Positions 34,896-42,459 of a DNA stretch of 64,000 nt are shown in pieces. Origin of the DNA: Ignavibacteriales bacterium (GTDB lineage: Bacteria; Bacteroidota; Ignavibacteria; Ignavibacteriales; Ignavibacteriaceae); assembly GCA_003538625.1 (NCBI GenBank), contig DPRR01000023.1, positions 23,145 to 87,144 of the forward strand, read 5' to 3'. The notes beneath the pieces were generated by a model. The model worked only from the letters and a program-made list of their open reading frames with translations. It had not been told where the DNA came from and did not search any database. Every line of letters starts with the position of its first letter. Positions within the stretch are counted from its first letter, which is position 1. A program made the position numbers and the translations under genes.

Positions 34896-35678
34896 TTGGG
34901 ACATAAACGGTACGGTTATCTCCGAAAAACAAAAGCTTGGCGGTTCATTGTAAATGAATTAGGCGGGTTCGCATTAGGGACTACAGAAGTTTCATCCATC
35001 GCGCAAAAGACACTCCAAAATGTACAAGGCAAGTACAGCAATTTACAAAACGATCCTTCCATAGGTGCAGCATTTGAGTTTTTAGTACACGTCTCTTTAG
35101 CATTCCAAAAGAACGATCCGTTAAAATATCTTACTGAAAAAAGGATTTTAGATAAAGAAGAACTATCCTTACTAAAATTAGCAAGAGGGGCAACAAAATA
35201 TAAAAATGATGAGGTTGTTTCACACGAGTATCAAACATTTGCAAGGCAAGCTGCAATAGATGCAATAAATAACTGGTACAAGAAAAATATTGAAAGAGGT
35301 CAAACCTTTTTCAGCGAAGGAATTGATAATGAAGCTGTATTTCGTAAAGCTTCAAACGGTTCGGGCTTTTGTGAATTATCCAGATTATACTTTTCAAAAC
35401 TGACCGAGAGGTATCTCAAATATTTTCTTGAAAGAGAAGCATCAACAAAAATAACTAATGTAAATGAAAGAGAAAGATTCTCAAAAGAACTTGAGGAACA
35501 AGTAAATCAAATATCGCAGCACGCTTTTGAGACTGCGAAAATAACAGAATCATTCGCTGCCGGATGGTATAATAAAAATGTTAAAGGGGACTTCCCGGAA
35601 GAAAATGAGATAAAACATTTTCTAACTACTTCCTTTGGTAAAATGAAAAGCGAACTCTTAAGGGAAGAGACAAAATGA
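34896..35678 (+). CDS. QueC-system partner protein with N-terminal Met-Gly (260 aa)
   Basis: I recognise no family. It starts at a TTG with AAGGGG 8 bp upstream and reads MGHKRYGYLRKTKAW, so Gly becomes the N-terminus after Met removal. The rest is mainly helical (long Glu/Lys stretches, FEFLVHVSLAF) without membrane segments. The stop overlaps the ATG of the QueC-like gene by 4 bp, so the two are coupled. In length and position it could be compared with QatB, or with the substrates modified by QueC-like enzymes in defence systems, but sequence similarity is not evident to me. Confidence 0.75.
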   Translation: MGHKRYGYLRKTKAWRFIVNELGGFALGTTEVSSIAQKTLQNVQGKYSNLQNDPSIGAAFEFLVHVSLAFQKNDPLKYLTEKRILDKEELSLLKLARGATKYKNDEVVSHEYQTFARQAAIDAINNWYKKNIERGQTFFSEGIDNEAVFRKASNGSGFCELSRLYFSKLTERYLKYFLEREASTKITNVNERERFSKELEEQVNQISQHAFETAKITESFAAGWYNKNVKGDFPEENEIKHFLTTSFGKMKSELLREETK

Positions 35679-37486
35679 GAGAGTTCGCTGAACATATTGT
35701 TGCTTGCAACGGTGTAAAAATTAAGGATATACTGCCTACAGGAATAATTGAAGGTTCTGGGAAGCCCCGCCTTACGGACGGGCAGGCATCCATACGGGAT
35801 AAATACCTAGAACTTGAACATAGAGAAGATTGCGGAAAAAAGAATGTAAATATTTACCTTAACAAATTTGTAACAAACATATTTAAGTTAAACAAGAGGC
35901 ATAAAGATTTATTAGAGATTGCTGCTTATATTTTTGCAGCGGACAGAAGAACTTACAGAGGAAAACCGGATGATGATGAGTATCATAGCTGGAGTAGAGC
36001 ATTTCATTTTCATATAAACGTAAGGGATTATAATTTCTGGAATAAACAAGAAATAAAAGATTTGCTCGAACAAGCTTTATGCTTTATGACCGGCGACCAT
36101 AGTTACAAGTTTAAATTTCACAAAGCCGGAAGTGATTTCCCAACAAATATTTTTGACACTGAAACATTTGTGGTAGAAACACCGGATAATCTACGAGTTG
36201 CTTTATTTTCCGGTGGAATTGATTCGCTGGCTGGAGCCATTGAATTATTGGAAACAACAAATGCAGAAATATGTTTAGTAAGTCATCAAACAGGGCTTCC
36301 GGGGATTCAAAATACTCAAAAGACTTTGTATAATGAAATAAATAAATTATATCCCGGAAGATGCAGTCATTACAAATTCCGCTGCGGATTGAGCGATACA
36401 CCTTCAAGGGACGAGACTCAAAGAACAAGATCGTTTTTATATACTTCAATTGCTTTTGCTCTTGCAAAAGAATATAAACAGAATTGCATTTATGTTTATG
36501 AAAATGGAATTACATCAATAAATTTTGCTGAGACACAAGATTTAATGAATGGAAGAGCAAGCCGAACAACGCATCCGCAGACAATCAGGAGGTTAGAAGA
36601 ATTGTTTACAGCTATTGCTGAGGAACCATTCACTATACACAATCCTTATTTCTTTAAAACAAAAACCGATGTTGTTGAAGTAATAAAAACGAATAACAGG
36701 TTAGACTTATTAGACAGCTCGGTTTCGTGCAGCACTACAAGAAATAAAGAGCCCGGAAATACACATTGTGGAAAATGCTCTCAATGTATTGACAGAAGAT
36801 TTGCAGTGTATGCTGCTGAAGTAGAAAAATATGATGAAAACGGACTATATCATTTTGATTTTCTGAAAGACGATTTAGAAAGTGATGTTATTAAAAAACT
36901 TTTGACTGAATACATAAGATTAGCACAAAATTTTGCAAAGCAAGATATTGATGGATGGTATGAAGAAAGAAGCAGTGAAATCGTAGAGATGATTGATTTT
37001 ATTGACGGAACAACAGAATATGAAAGACTTGATAAGTTGTACAAACTTTGTCAAAGGCACTCAGAACAAATCGAAAAATCAATAAAAAGAATGCGGGATA
37101 TATATGATTCACCTTATGCAACTTGTAAACCAAAATCATTTTTCAATTTAATATTAGGACCAAGAAGCTACCAGCAAGAAATAAAAACAACAATAATTGA
37201 GAAACCTAAAATTGAAAAAGAAGTTCCTTCAAAGGGGCTAAAGAAACTTGTAAAAGAAACTTGTGAAAGTTTAATTAAGCAAAAGAAAATTACTGAAGTA
37301 TCAAATGAGACTAAGAAGAAAAGACCAATAAGCAGCTTGATTGTTGAAGAACTTAAGAAGAATAATTATGTAATCACAAAGAAAAATGAAAATACTATCA
37401 ATGATTATTTCAGAAAATTTGAATTGCGAATTATAAAAGAAAAGTCTGGAAACTTAGTAGTAGAAGATAACCATACCGCAAGATAA
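35675..37486 (+). CDS. QueC-like PP-loop enzyme with extra N- and C-terminal regions (603 aa)
   Basis: The PP-loop VALFSGGIDSLAGAIELL (SGGIDS at 179-184) and a Cys4 site (C352, C365, C368, C371: CGKCSQCIDRR) are the marks of QueC, which makes preQ0 from 7-carboxy-7-deazaguanine with ATP. QueC is ~230 aa; here ~170 residues precede it (with FAADRRTYRG and RAFHFHINVRD, as in QatC-type proteins from memory) and ~190 follow. No queD, queE or queF lies nearby, so it is not a queuosine gene. It is coupled to the 260-aa partner and probably acts on it or on a deazapurine. Residues 26-38 come from a palindrome inserted in frame. Confidence 0.85.
   Translation: MREFAEHIVACNGVKIKDILPTGIIEGSGKPRLTDGQASIRDKYLELEHREDCGKKNVNIYLNKFVTNIFKLNKRHKDLLEIAAYIFAADRRTYRGKPDDDEYHSWSRAFHFHINVRDYNFWNKQEIKDLLEQALCFMTGDHSYKFKFHKAGSDFPTNIFDTETFVVETPDNLRVALFSGGIDSLAGAIELLETTNAEICLVSHQTGLPGIQNTQKTLYNEINKLYPGRCSHYKFRCGLSDTPSRDETQRTRSFLYTSIAFALAKEYKQNCIYVYENGITSINFAETQDLMNGRASRTTHPQTIRRLEELFTAIAEEPFTIHNPYFFKTKTDVVEVIKTNNRLDLLDSSVSCSTTRNKEPGNTHCGKCSQCIDRRFAVYAAEVEKYDENGLYHFDFLKDDLESDVIKKLLTEYIRLAQNFAKQDIDGWYEERSSEIVEMIDFIDGTTEYERLDKLYKLCQRHSEQIEKSIKRMRDIYDSPYATCKPKSFFNLILGPRSYQQEIKTTIIEKPKIEKEVPSKGLKKLVKETCESLIKQKKITEVSNETKKKRPISSLIVEELKKNNYVITKKNENTINDYFRKFELRIIKEKSGNLVVEDNHTAR
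35764..35788 (+). repeat. REP-like palindrome inside the QueC-like gene
   Basis: GCCCCGCC-TTAC-GGACGGGC, then AGGCA, forms an imperfect GC-rich hairpin in an AT-rich gene and encodes about GKPRLTDGQAS. It resembles interspersed palindromes seen in related genomes (from memory). The frame is kept. Confidence 0.55.
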
Positions 37487-37510
37487 ATGTAACCTACAAA
37501 AAAGGATTAT

Positions 37511-37557
37511 CCCCAAAATCCCCACGAAATCCCCGCTTGTTCCCCTTCATCTTCCCC
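37511..37557 (-). promoter_or_regulatory. Five phased GGGG tracts upstream of the excisionase-like gene
   Basis: On the minus strand five GGGG runs are separated by loops of 8, 7, 7 and 5 nt; on the plus strand CCCC tracts start at 37511, 37520, 37531, 37542 and 37554. The spacing is close to one DNA turn and the G-rich strand could form a G-quadruplex. Placement, just ahead of the HTH-integrase-primase genes, suggests a control or origin role. Confidence 0.6.
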
Positions 37558-37593
37558 TTTTTGTTTGTATTAAAAAAAGGAGAAGAAAAGAAA

Positions 37594-37914
37594 ATGAAAA
37601 AAGATGCAATCGTTAACCAGTTGGAAGAAATCAAATCACTAATTAAAAAAGGTGATGACAAGCCGCTTAACTTCAAAGGAGCGTGCGCTTATCTTGGATT
37701 TGCACCAAGTTATCTTTACAAATTAACCTACCGAAAAATAATACCACATTATAAACCTTCCGGGAAGATGCTGTTCTTTTCTAAGATGGAATTAGATGAG
37801 TGGATCTTTAGCAAAGAGCAGAGCGCAAAGAGCAAAGTGACTGAAGAAAATGAGGATGAGGAAGAAGAAGAAGATGCTTCAGACCATTCAAAGTTTGATT
37901 ATGAATTACTGTAG
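37594..37914 (+). CDS. Excisionase/AlpA-type HTH protein (106 aa)
   Basis: A MerR-like HTH of the excisionase family: LNFKGACAYLGFAPSYLYKL, then IPHYKPSGKMLFFSKMELDEWI (residues ~28-75). An acidic tail, EENEDEEEEEDA, ends the protein. I start at the ATG at 37594; AAAGGAG lies upstream, while an upstream start would add 19 odd hydrophobic residues. It precedes the integrase, where it probably controls excision or its transcription. Confidence 0.82.
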   Translation: MKKDAIVNQLEEIKSLIKKGDDKPLNFKGACAYLGFAPSYLYKLTYRKIIPHYKPSGKMLFFSKMELDEWIFSKEQSAKSKVTEENEDEEEEEDASDHSKFDYELL

Positions 37915-37945
37915 TTCAAGTTCAAGTTCAGGTTCAAGTGCAAGA
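37915..37945 (+). repeat. TTCAAG hexamer repeats before the integrase
   Basis: Five hexamers, TTCAAG twice, TTCAGG, TTCAAG and TGCAAG, run right after the stop of the HTH gene. They may be a spacer or binding array, or a slippage-prone repeat. Confidence 0.55.
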
Positions 37946-37961
37946 AACAACTGGAAGCAAG

Positions 37962-38969
37962 ATGGAAGGATTTAACAACATATTAAAACAATTCTCTGCC
38001 GAGGATATAGAAAAGCTGAAGGTGCTGCTTTCTATTATTCCTTCTCAGGACCAGAAAGAAGTAATAACGCTGAGGGTGTTTGCTGAAGAGTATAGCAATT
38101 TAATAAAAGAGAATCGGTCAGCAGCTTATCATAAATCTGTTATTGCTTCTTTGAAGCATTTAACTGATTACTTCGGCTGTCAGAAACCTATTCATTCTCT
38201 TGGATTGAAAGATGTTGAAAGCTTCATTTCCCACCTACAGCGGAAAGTTGTTAAGGGTTATCGCGTTTATGTGAAGACATTAAAAGCAGCATTTAATAAG
38301 GCTATTGATTGGAGATATGTAAAAGAGAATTACTTCCTCAAAGTTAAGCTTCCGAAAAAGCAGCAGGTAAATCCGGCTTACATTAATGAAAAACAACTTA
38401 CGTTAATTTGTGAATACATTGATGTAGCAACAGCAAGGGATTTTGTAGTTACTGCGTTTTATACCGGAATGCGGTTAAATGAACTCGTGAATTTGACTTG
38501 GCGGAATGTAAACCTTAATACCAGGATAATTACTGTCGGTGATGAAGAGTTTACAACTAAGGGAAGGAACCAAAGGTATATTCCGATTTGCGATGAAGTA
38601 GCACTCATCCTAACCTTTTACCAAAGGGAGAAGGAAAAAATAATTCCGATTGGGAATAATTATGTCTTTAGCAAACCAAATGGTGAGAAATATACGGGGG
38701 ATTATTTTTCTAAAGCTTTTAAGAAAGCTTGCAGAGCTGCAGAAACTGATAAGTCAATTCACTTCCATTCTTTGAGACATTCGTTTGCTTCTAACCTTGC
38801 ACAGAAAGGTGTTTCACTCTATACGATTAAAGAACTGCTTGGTCATTCTTCAATTTCTACAACTGAGATTTATTCTCATTTGAATCTGGATTCGTTGAAA
38901 GAAGCGATAAAGGTATTTGATCAACCACACCTAAATCCTCTCCCTATCAAGGAGAAGGCTTCAATTTGA
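37962..38969 (+). CDS. Tyrosine recombinase/integrase 1 (335 aa)
   Basis: A core-binding SAM-like domain (residues ~25-120) and catalytic domain (~130-325) with TAFYTGMRLNELVNLTW (first Arg), IHFHSLRHSFASNLAQKG (H-x-x-R) and LLGHSSISTTEIYSHLN (His, Tyr nucleophile) are complete. I use the ATG at 37962; a GTG at 37938 is possible. It is homologous to integrase 2 at the right end but clearly distinct. It sits between the HTH gene and the primase, in a typical satellite order. Its own att site is not identified. Confidence 0.92.
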   Translation: MEGFNNILKQFSAEDIEKLKVLLSIIPSQDQKEVITLRVFAEEYSNLIKENRSAAYHKSVIASLKHLTDYFGCQKPIHSLGLKDVESFISHLQRKVVKGYRVYVKTLKAAFNKAIDWRYVKENYFLKVKLPKKQQVNPAYINEKQLTLICEYIDVATARDFVVTAFYTGMRLNELVNLTWRNVNLNTRIITVGDEEFTTKGRNQRYIPICDEVALILTFYQREKEKIIPIGNNYVFSKPNGEKYTGDYFSKAFKKACRAAETDKSIHFHSLRHSFASNLAQKGVSLYTIKELLGHSSISTTEIYSHLNLDSLKEAIKVFDQPHLNPLPIKEKASI

Positions 38970-38979
38970 GGAGCTACGA

Positions 38980-41319
38980 ATGAATTTTAGGGAAATAGCG
39001 AAAGATTATTATGAGTCGTTTGGATTTAATTTGTTGCCGCTTGAAAATAAAGCACCGAAAATTAATTGGGAAAAATGGCAAGCTGTAGAAATGCTGTCGA
39101 GTGATGTTGATGTTTTAGGTTGGAATGTTAATACTAACGGCATCGGTGCAATTTCAGGAATAAAAAAAATAAGGTGTTTGGATTTTGATAAGGTTAATGA
39201 TTACGAAATAGTACAAAAGTTTGTAACAAAACTTGGACTACCTACTGAGTATCAATGGATTGTAAAAAGCGGGAGCGGGAAAGGTTATCATATATGGTTT
39301 TATTGTGATGATGATTCTTATCTCTTTAAGGTTTTAGCTGGAGATAAGTCTTACTTTAAGCTGCAGCTAAAGCAAAAAGATCTATGCGAACATATCGAAT
39401 TACGATGGAAAAACTGCCAAACAGTTTTGCCACCTTCTTTTCATCCGAGCGGTAATAAATATGAGTTTGTAAATCTACACGGAAATGGTTTGCCTTTACA
39501 AGAACCACTTAATATTGGGGTTGGGAAACTGATTGATGCGCTGAAAGAATTTTGTGTTTTGGAAAGTGAGAGTAATAACGGAGAAAAGGACAAAAAAGAC
39601 GAAAGAGACAAAAAGGAAAAAACAAATAGAACAGTTGATAAGAGATTTGTGAAAGATGCAGCAGAGTTTTTAAAGTGTAAGATTGATAATTATGATGAGT
39701 ATTTAAGAATTGGTTTTGCTTTGGCTTCTATAGGTGAAGAAGGAAGAGAGTTCTTCTTAATGATTGGGAAGGATAATCCGAAGTATCCAGAGGATACTGA
39801 GGCAGTATTGAATAAAAAGTTTGACAGTTTGCTGAAAGATTATCGCGGCGATATTTTTCTGGGAACTTTCTTTGAGATAGCAAAGAAGTATGGTTTTGAA
39901 TTTCCTAAAAAATCATTCTGGCATATAACAGATGGCAAGGTAAGCATAATAAGAAATCTGTTGATAGAGTTTTTAGAGGAAGAAGGTTTTGGAAAAACTT
40001 TTCTTGGGAAAGATTATATCTACGTTCAAATAACAAATAATATTGTTAGAGAAGTAACTACTGTTATCATTAAAGATTTTGTTTTAGAATATGTGAATGA
40101 AATTAGCGATACAGGACTGAGAAGATTAGTTAAAGAAAGCATAATTAAATCAGCGAAAAATTTATTTAGCGATGCAACGCTTGAATGTTTGAAAACTTTG
40201 GAATTAGATTTTGTTGAAGATAATAAAGAAACAGCTCTGTTCTTTTTCAAAAATGGTTTTATAAGAGTTACGAGTAAAGAGATAACGGTAAAAAATTATA
40301 ACGACTTAAAAGGATGCATTTGGGAAAGGCAGTTAATTAAAAGAGATTTCGTTAAGACGAGTAACAATTCTGACTTTAAACAGTTCATCAAAAATATTTG
40401 CAGCAATGATAGCGAAAGAATAAATGCTTTAAAATCTGCAATAGGTTTTCTTATGCACAGCTTCAAGGATCCGGCTTGCACAAAAGCAATTATCTTTTTA
40501 GATGAGAAGCTAAGCGAAAGTGCATTTGGAAGATCGGGTAAAGGATTGGTAGCAAAAGCTATTGCCAGCATAAAAAATGTACTTAGAATTGATGGAAAGA
40601 ATTTCAGGTTTGATAAGAGTTTTCCTTTCCAGTCTGTAAGCCCGGATACACAAATAATTTTGTTTGACGATGTAACCAAGAAATTTGGTTTTGAGAAACT
40701 GTTCTCTATCATCACTGAAGGAATTACTATCGAGAAGAAAAATAAGAATGAATATTCCATTCCATTTGAAAGAACTCCCAAAATTTTAATTACAACAAAC
40801 CATTCTATTTCCGGCAGTGATGATTCTTCTACTGACCGGCAATTCCTTATTGAGTTTTCAGATTACTATAATGCAAAGCATAAACCGAAAGATGACTTTG
40901 GGAAGTTGTTCTTTAGTGAATGGGATAATGAGCAATGGACTGCCTTTGATAATTTTTTGATTGAGTGCTGCCAATATTATCTTAAAAACGGGCTGAAAGA
41001 ATATGAGTATGTGAATTTGATTAAGAAAAAATTGATTGATGAAACTGCGTCAGAGTTTGAGGAATTCATAAGGGAAATACAAACTGGCAAAGAACACAAC
41101 AAAAAGGAATTGTTTGAAAGCTTCAAAAGAACTTATGAAGATTTCGGACAAATGAAACAGAATAGTTTTTCAAAGTGGATAAAGGTATATGCTGAATTGT
41201 ATGAAATGAAAGTTGATGAAAGAAAATCCGGGGCGGATAGGTATATAACCTTCCGAAAGAAAAATGATAAAGCAAATGATAATGGACAGATGGATTTTTT
41301 GAGGACAGAAGATTTTTAA
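38980..41319 (+). CDS. Primase-polymerase/helicase replication protein (779 aa)
   Basis: The N-terminal part (1-190) resembles a bifunctional primase-polymerase: NLLPLENKAPKINWEKWQ, LDFDKVND, VKSGSGKGYHIWF. A PriCT-like segment comes next (YDEYLRIGFALASIGEEG). The C-terminal helicase has a Walker A GRSGKGL (~523), FDDV (~565) and the sensor KILITTNHSISGSDDSS. This is a self-contained replication protein of satellites, plasmids or phages. It starts 10 bp after the integrase stop. No DnaB or origin protein is needed, by analogy. Confidence 0.85.
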   Translation: MNFREIAKDYYESFGFNLLPLENKAPKINWEKWQAVEMLSSDVDVLGWNVNTNGIGAISGIKKIRCLDFDKVNDYEIVQKFVTKLGLPTEYQWIVKSGSGKGYHIWFYCDDDSYLFKVLAGDKSYFKLQLKQKDLCEHIELRWKNCQTVLPPSFHPSGNKYEFVNLHGNGLPLQEPLNIGVGKLIDALKEFCVLESESNNGEKDKKDERDKKEKTNRTVDKRFVKDAAEFLKCKIDNYDEYLRIGFALASIGEEGREFFLMIGKDNPKYPEDTEAVLNKKFDSLLKDYRGDIFLGTFFEIAKKYGFEFPKKSFWHITDGKVSIIRNLLIEFLEEEGFGKTFLGKDYIYVQITNNIVREVTTVIIKDFVLEYVNEISDTGLRRLVKESIIKSAKNLFSDATLECLKTLELDFVEDNKETALFFFKNGFIRVTSKEITVKNYNDLKGCIWERQLIKRDFVKTSNNSDFKQFIKNICSNDSERINALKSAIGFLMHSFKDPACTKAIIFLDEKLSESAFGRSGKGLVAKAIASIKNVLRIDGKNFRFDKSFPFQSVSPDTQIILFDDVTKKFGFEKLFSIITEGITIEKKNKNEYSIPFERTPKILITTNHSISGSDDSSTDRQFLIEFSDYYNAKHKPKDDFGKLFFSEWDNEQWTAFDNFLIECCQYYLKNGLKEYEYVNLIKKKLIDETASEFEEFIREIQTGKEHNKKELFESFKRTYEDFGQMKQNSFSKWIKVYAELYEMKVDERKSGADRYITFRKKNDKANDNGQMDFLRTEDF

Positions 41320-41577
41320 AAAATAGAACACGGATTCAACTGATTAGACGGATTTTTGCGGATTTGTTATAGGAATGGACGAAAGGACAAAAGAAAAATG
41401 GGAAATGAGACACGAATTACACGAATTTACACGAAGGGGTAAAAGTAATAAGGTAAATAGAATTGGTTTTGGATTTGTCCAATTGCCCTAAGCTGCAGAA
41501 AAGACTCGCCTACGTTAAAACTTTGGCGAGCAAGCTTAAATGACATAAAAAGATTTAATAACAAATATGGAGTAAAA
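41320..41577. other. Non-coding stretch with short relic repeats
   Basis: Contains CACGAATTA-CACGAATTTA-CACGAA tandem units near 41411, and a palindrome at 41489-41538 (CTCGCC/GGCGAG, outer TAAGCT/AGCTTA) of the REP type. No gene. Confidence 0.5.
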
Positions 41578-41810
41578 ATGTTGAACGAAAGACTATCACC
41601 AGTAAAAGCAATTAAAGACATTGTTTTGATTGTTCCGGCGGTGCTAAAAAAGAAGTGAGGGAATGTGTCATTCTGGATTGTCCTCTCTATCCATTTAGAT
41701 TGGGAAAGAATCCTAACCGTAAAGTAAAGAAAAATAGCATCCCAACTGTTAAAAATAAAAAAGTGGAGACAGTTGAACATAAAGCTGTTTATGAAACCAG
41801 TTTGTTTTAA
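41578..41810 (+). pseudogene. Frameshifted small Cys-rich protein gene
   Basis: The ATG at 41578 (GGAG 5 bp upstream) gives MLNERLSPVKAIKD, then the frame breaks near 41625. In the +1 frame the sequence continues HCFDCSGGAKKEVRECVILDCP, then LYPFRLGKNPNR, to a TAA at 41808. This is a family known to me from phage and mobile loci (L-x-P-x-K-A-I-R...C-x-D-C-S-G-G...C-P-L-Y-P-[YF]-R-x-G-x-N-P). One nucleotide is missing after GA. It may be a dead gene or a base-call error. Confidence 0.75.
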
Positions 41811-41922
41811 AAAGTGAGAGTTGAGACGAAAGTTTTCGAAAATAAAAGAGAATTTCTGTGGTTGTTCAGAGGAAAAATATTGTAATAATTTTTTATTTGA
41901 GGTATATTTGAAGAAAGAATAT

Positions 41923-41996
41923 GCGCCCGTAGCTCAATTGGATAGAGCGTTTGGCTACGGACCAAAAGGTTGAGGGTTCGAATCCTTCCGGGCGTA
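41923..41996 (+). tRNA. Intact tRNA-Arg (anticodon ACG) inside the element
   Basis: Acceptor GCGCCCG/CGGGCGT, D arm GCTC/GAGC, anticodon arm TTTGG-CTACGGA-CCAAA (anticodon ACG), variable AGGTT and T arm GAGGG-TTCGAAT-CCTTC give a full 74-nt cloverleaf with discriminator A. The sequence differs from the split tRNA-Arg in both acceptor and anticodon stems, so it is a separate gene and not a copy. It has the same anticodon and can replace the split gene. Confidence 0.95.
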
Positions 41997-42002
41997 CAAA
42001 TG

Positions 42003-42039
42003 AAAGCTCATCTCGATTTATTTCGGGATGGGCTTTTTT
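42003..42039 (+). terminator. Terminator of the internal tRNA-Arg
   Basis: AAAGCTCATCTCGA and TCGGGATGGGCTTT pair with G-T wobbles and are followed by TTTTTT. Confidence 0.85.
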
Positions 42040-42093
42040 ATTTGAATGAAATTAGAAAAATGCAAATAGGACTTGTTTGCTTTATAATATCGC

Positions 42094-42116
42094 TTGACAA
42101 TATCGTATTACAATAT
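42094..42116 (+). promoter_or_regulatory. Promoter with PadR-type palindromic operator
   Basis: TTGACA (42094-42099) could be a -35 box. ATATCGTA-T-TACAATAT (42100-42116) is a palindrome with one mismatch, the ATGT/ACAT-like spacing seen for PadR operators, lying between -35 and -10. PadR likely represses its own transcript here. Confidence 0.6.
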
Positions 42117-42147
42117 TAACTTTAATTTATACAAAAAGAGAATTTAT

Positions 42148-42459
42148 ATGGATGACCAATTAACGAGAGATCTTTTTTTAGGATTTATTAAAATTCATAT
42201 TCTACACCACGCAGTCAAAGAAGATATATTCGGACAGGAATTTCAGAATGAATTGAACAGACACGGTTATAATATTTCGTTTGGAACACTTTATCCAATC
42301 TTCCACAGGATGGAAGAACAAGGTTATGTCGAATCATATAAAAAAAATGTGGATGGTAAAGTCAGAAGATATTATAAAGCCACAAAGCAAGGTAAAAAAG
42401 TTTTAGAAAAAGCAAAAACACAGGCAAAGGAATTAGTTGAGGAACTTTATGAAGAATGA
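42148..42459 (+). CDS. PadR-family transcriptional regulator (103 aa)
   Basis: A short (subfamily 2-like) PadR: FLGFIKIHILHHAVKEDIFG, then FQNELNRHGYNISFGTLYPIFHRMEEQGYV and KVRRYYKATKQGKKVL with the wing. I start at the ATG at 42148 because a TTG at 42094 would translate through the operator. It overlaps the NapH-like gene by 11 bp and probably controls it and the following haem genes. Confidence 0.85.
   Translation: MDDQLTRDLFLGFIKIHILHHAVKEDIFGQEFQNELNRHGYNISFGTLYPIFHRMEEQGYVESYKKNVDGKVRRYYKATKQGKKVLEKAKTQAKELVEELYEE

Noticed and set aside
34896..37486. Complete Qat or type IV CBASS system
   Set aside because: No QatA ATPase, QatD TatD-like nuclease, CD-NTase or effector genes are adjacent; only the QueC-like enzyme and one partner are present.
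41408..41437. CACGAATTA tandem units as a regulatory array
   Set aside because: Only three short units and no gene near; likely a relic repeat.
42094..42147. TTG start for the PadR gene
   Set aside because: It would place the palindromic operator and promoter inside the coding region; the ATG at 42148 is preferred.
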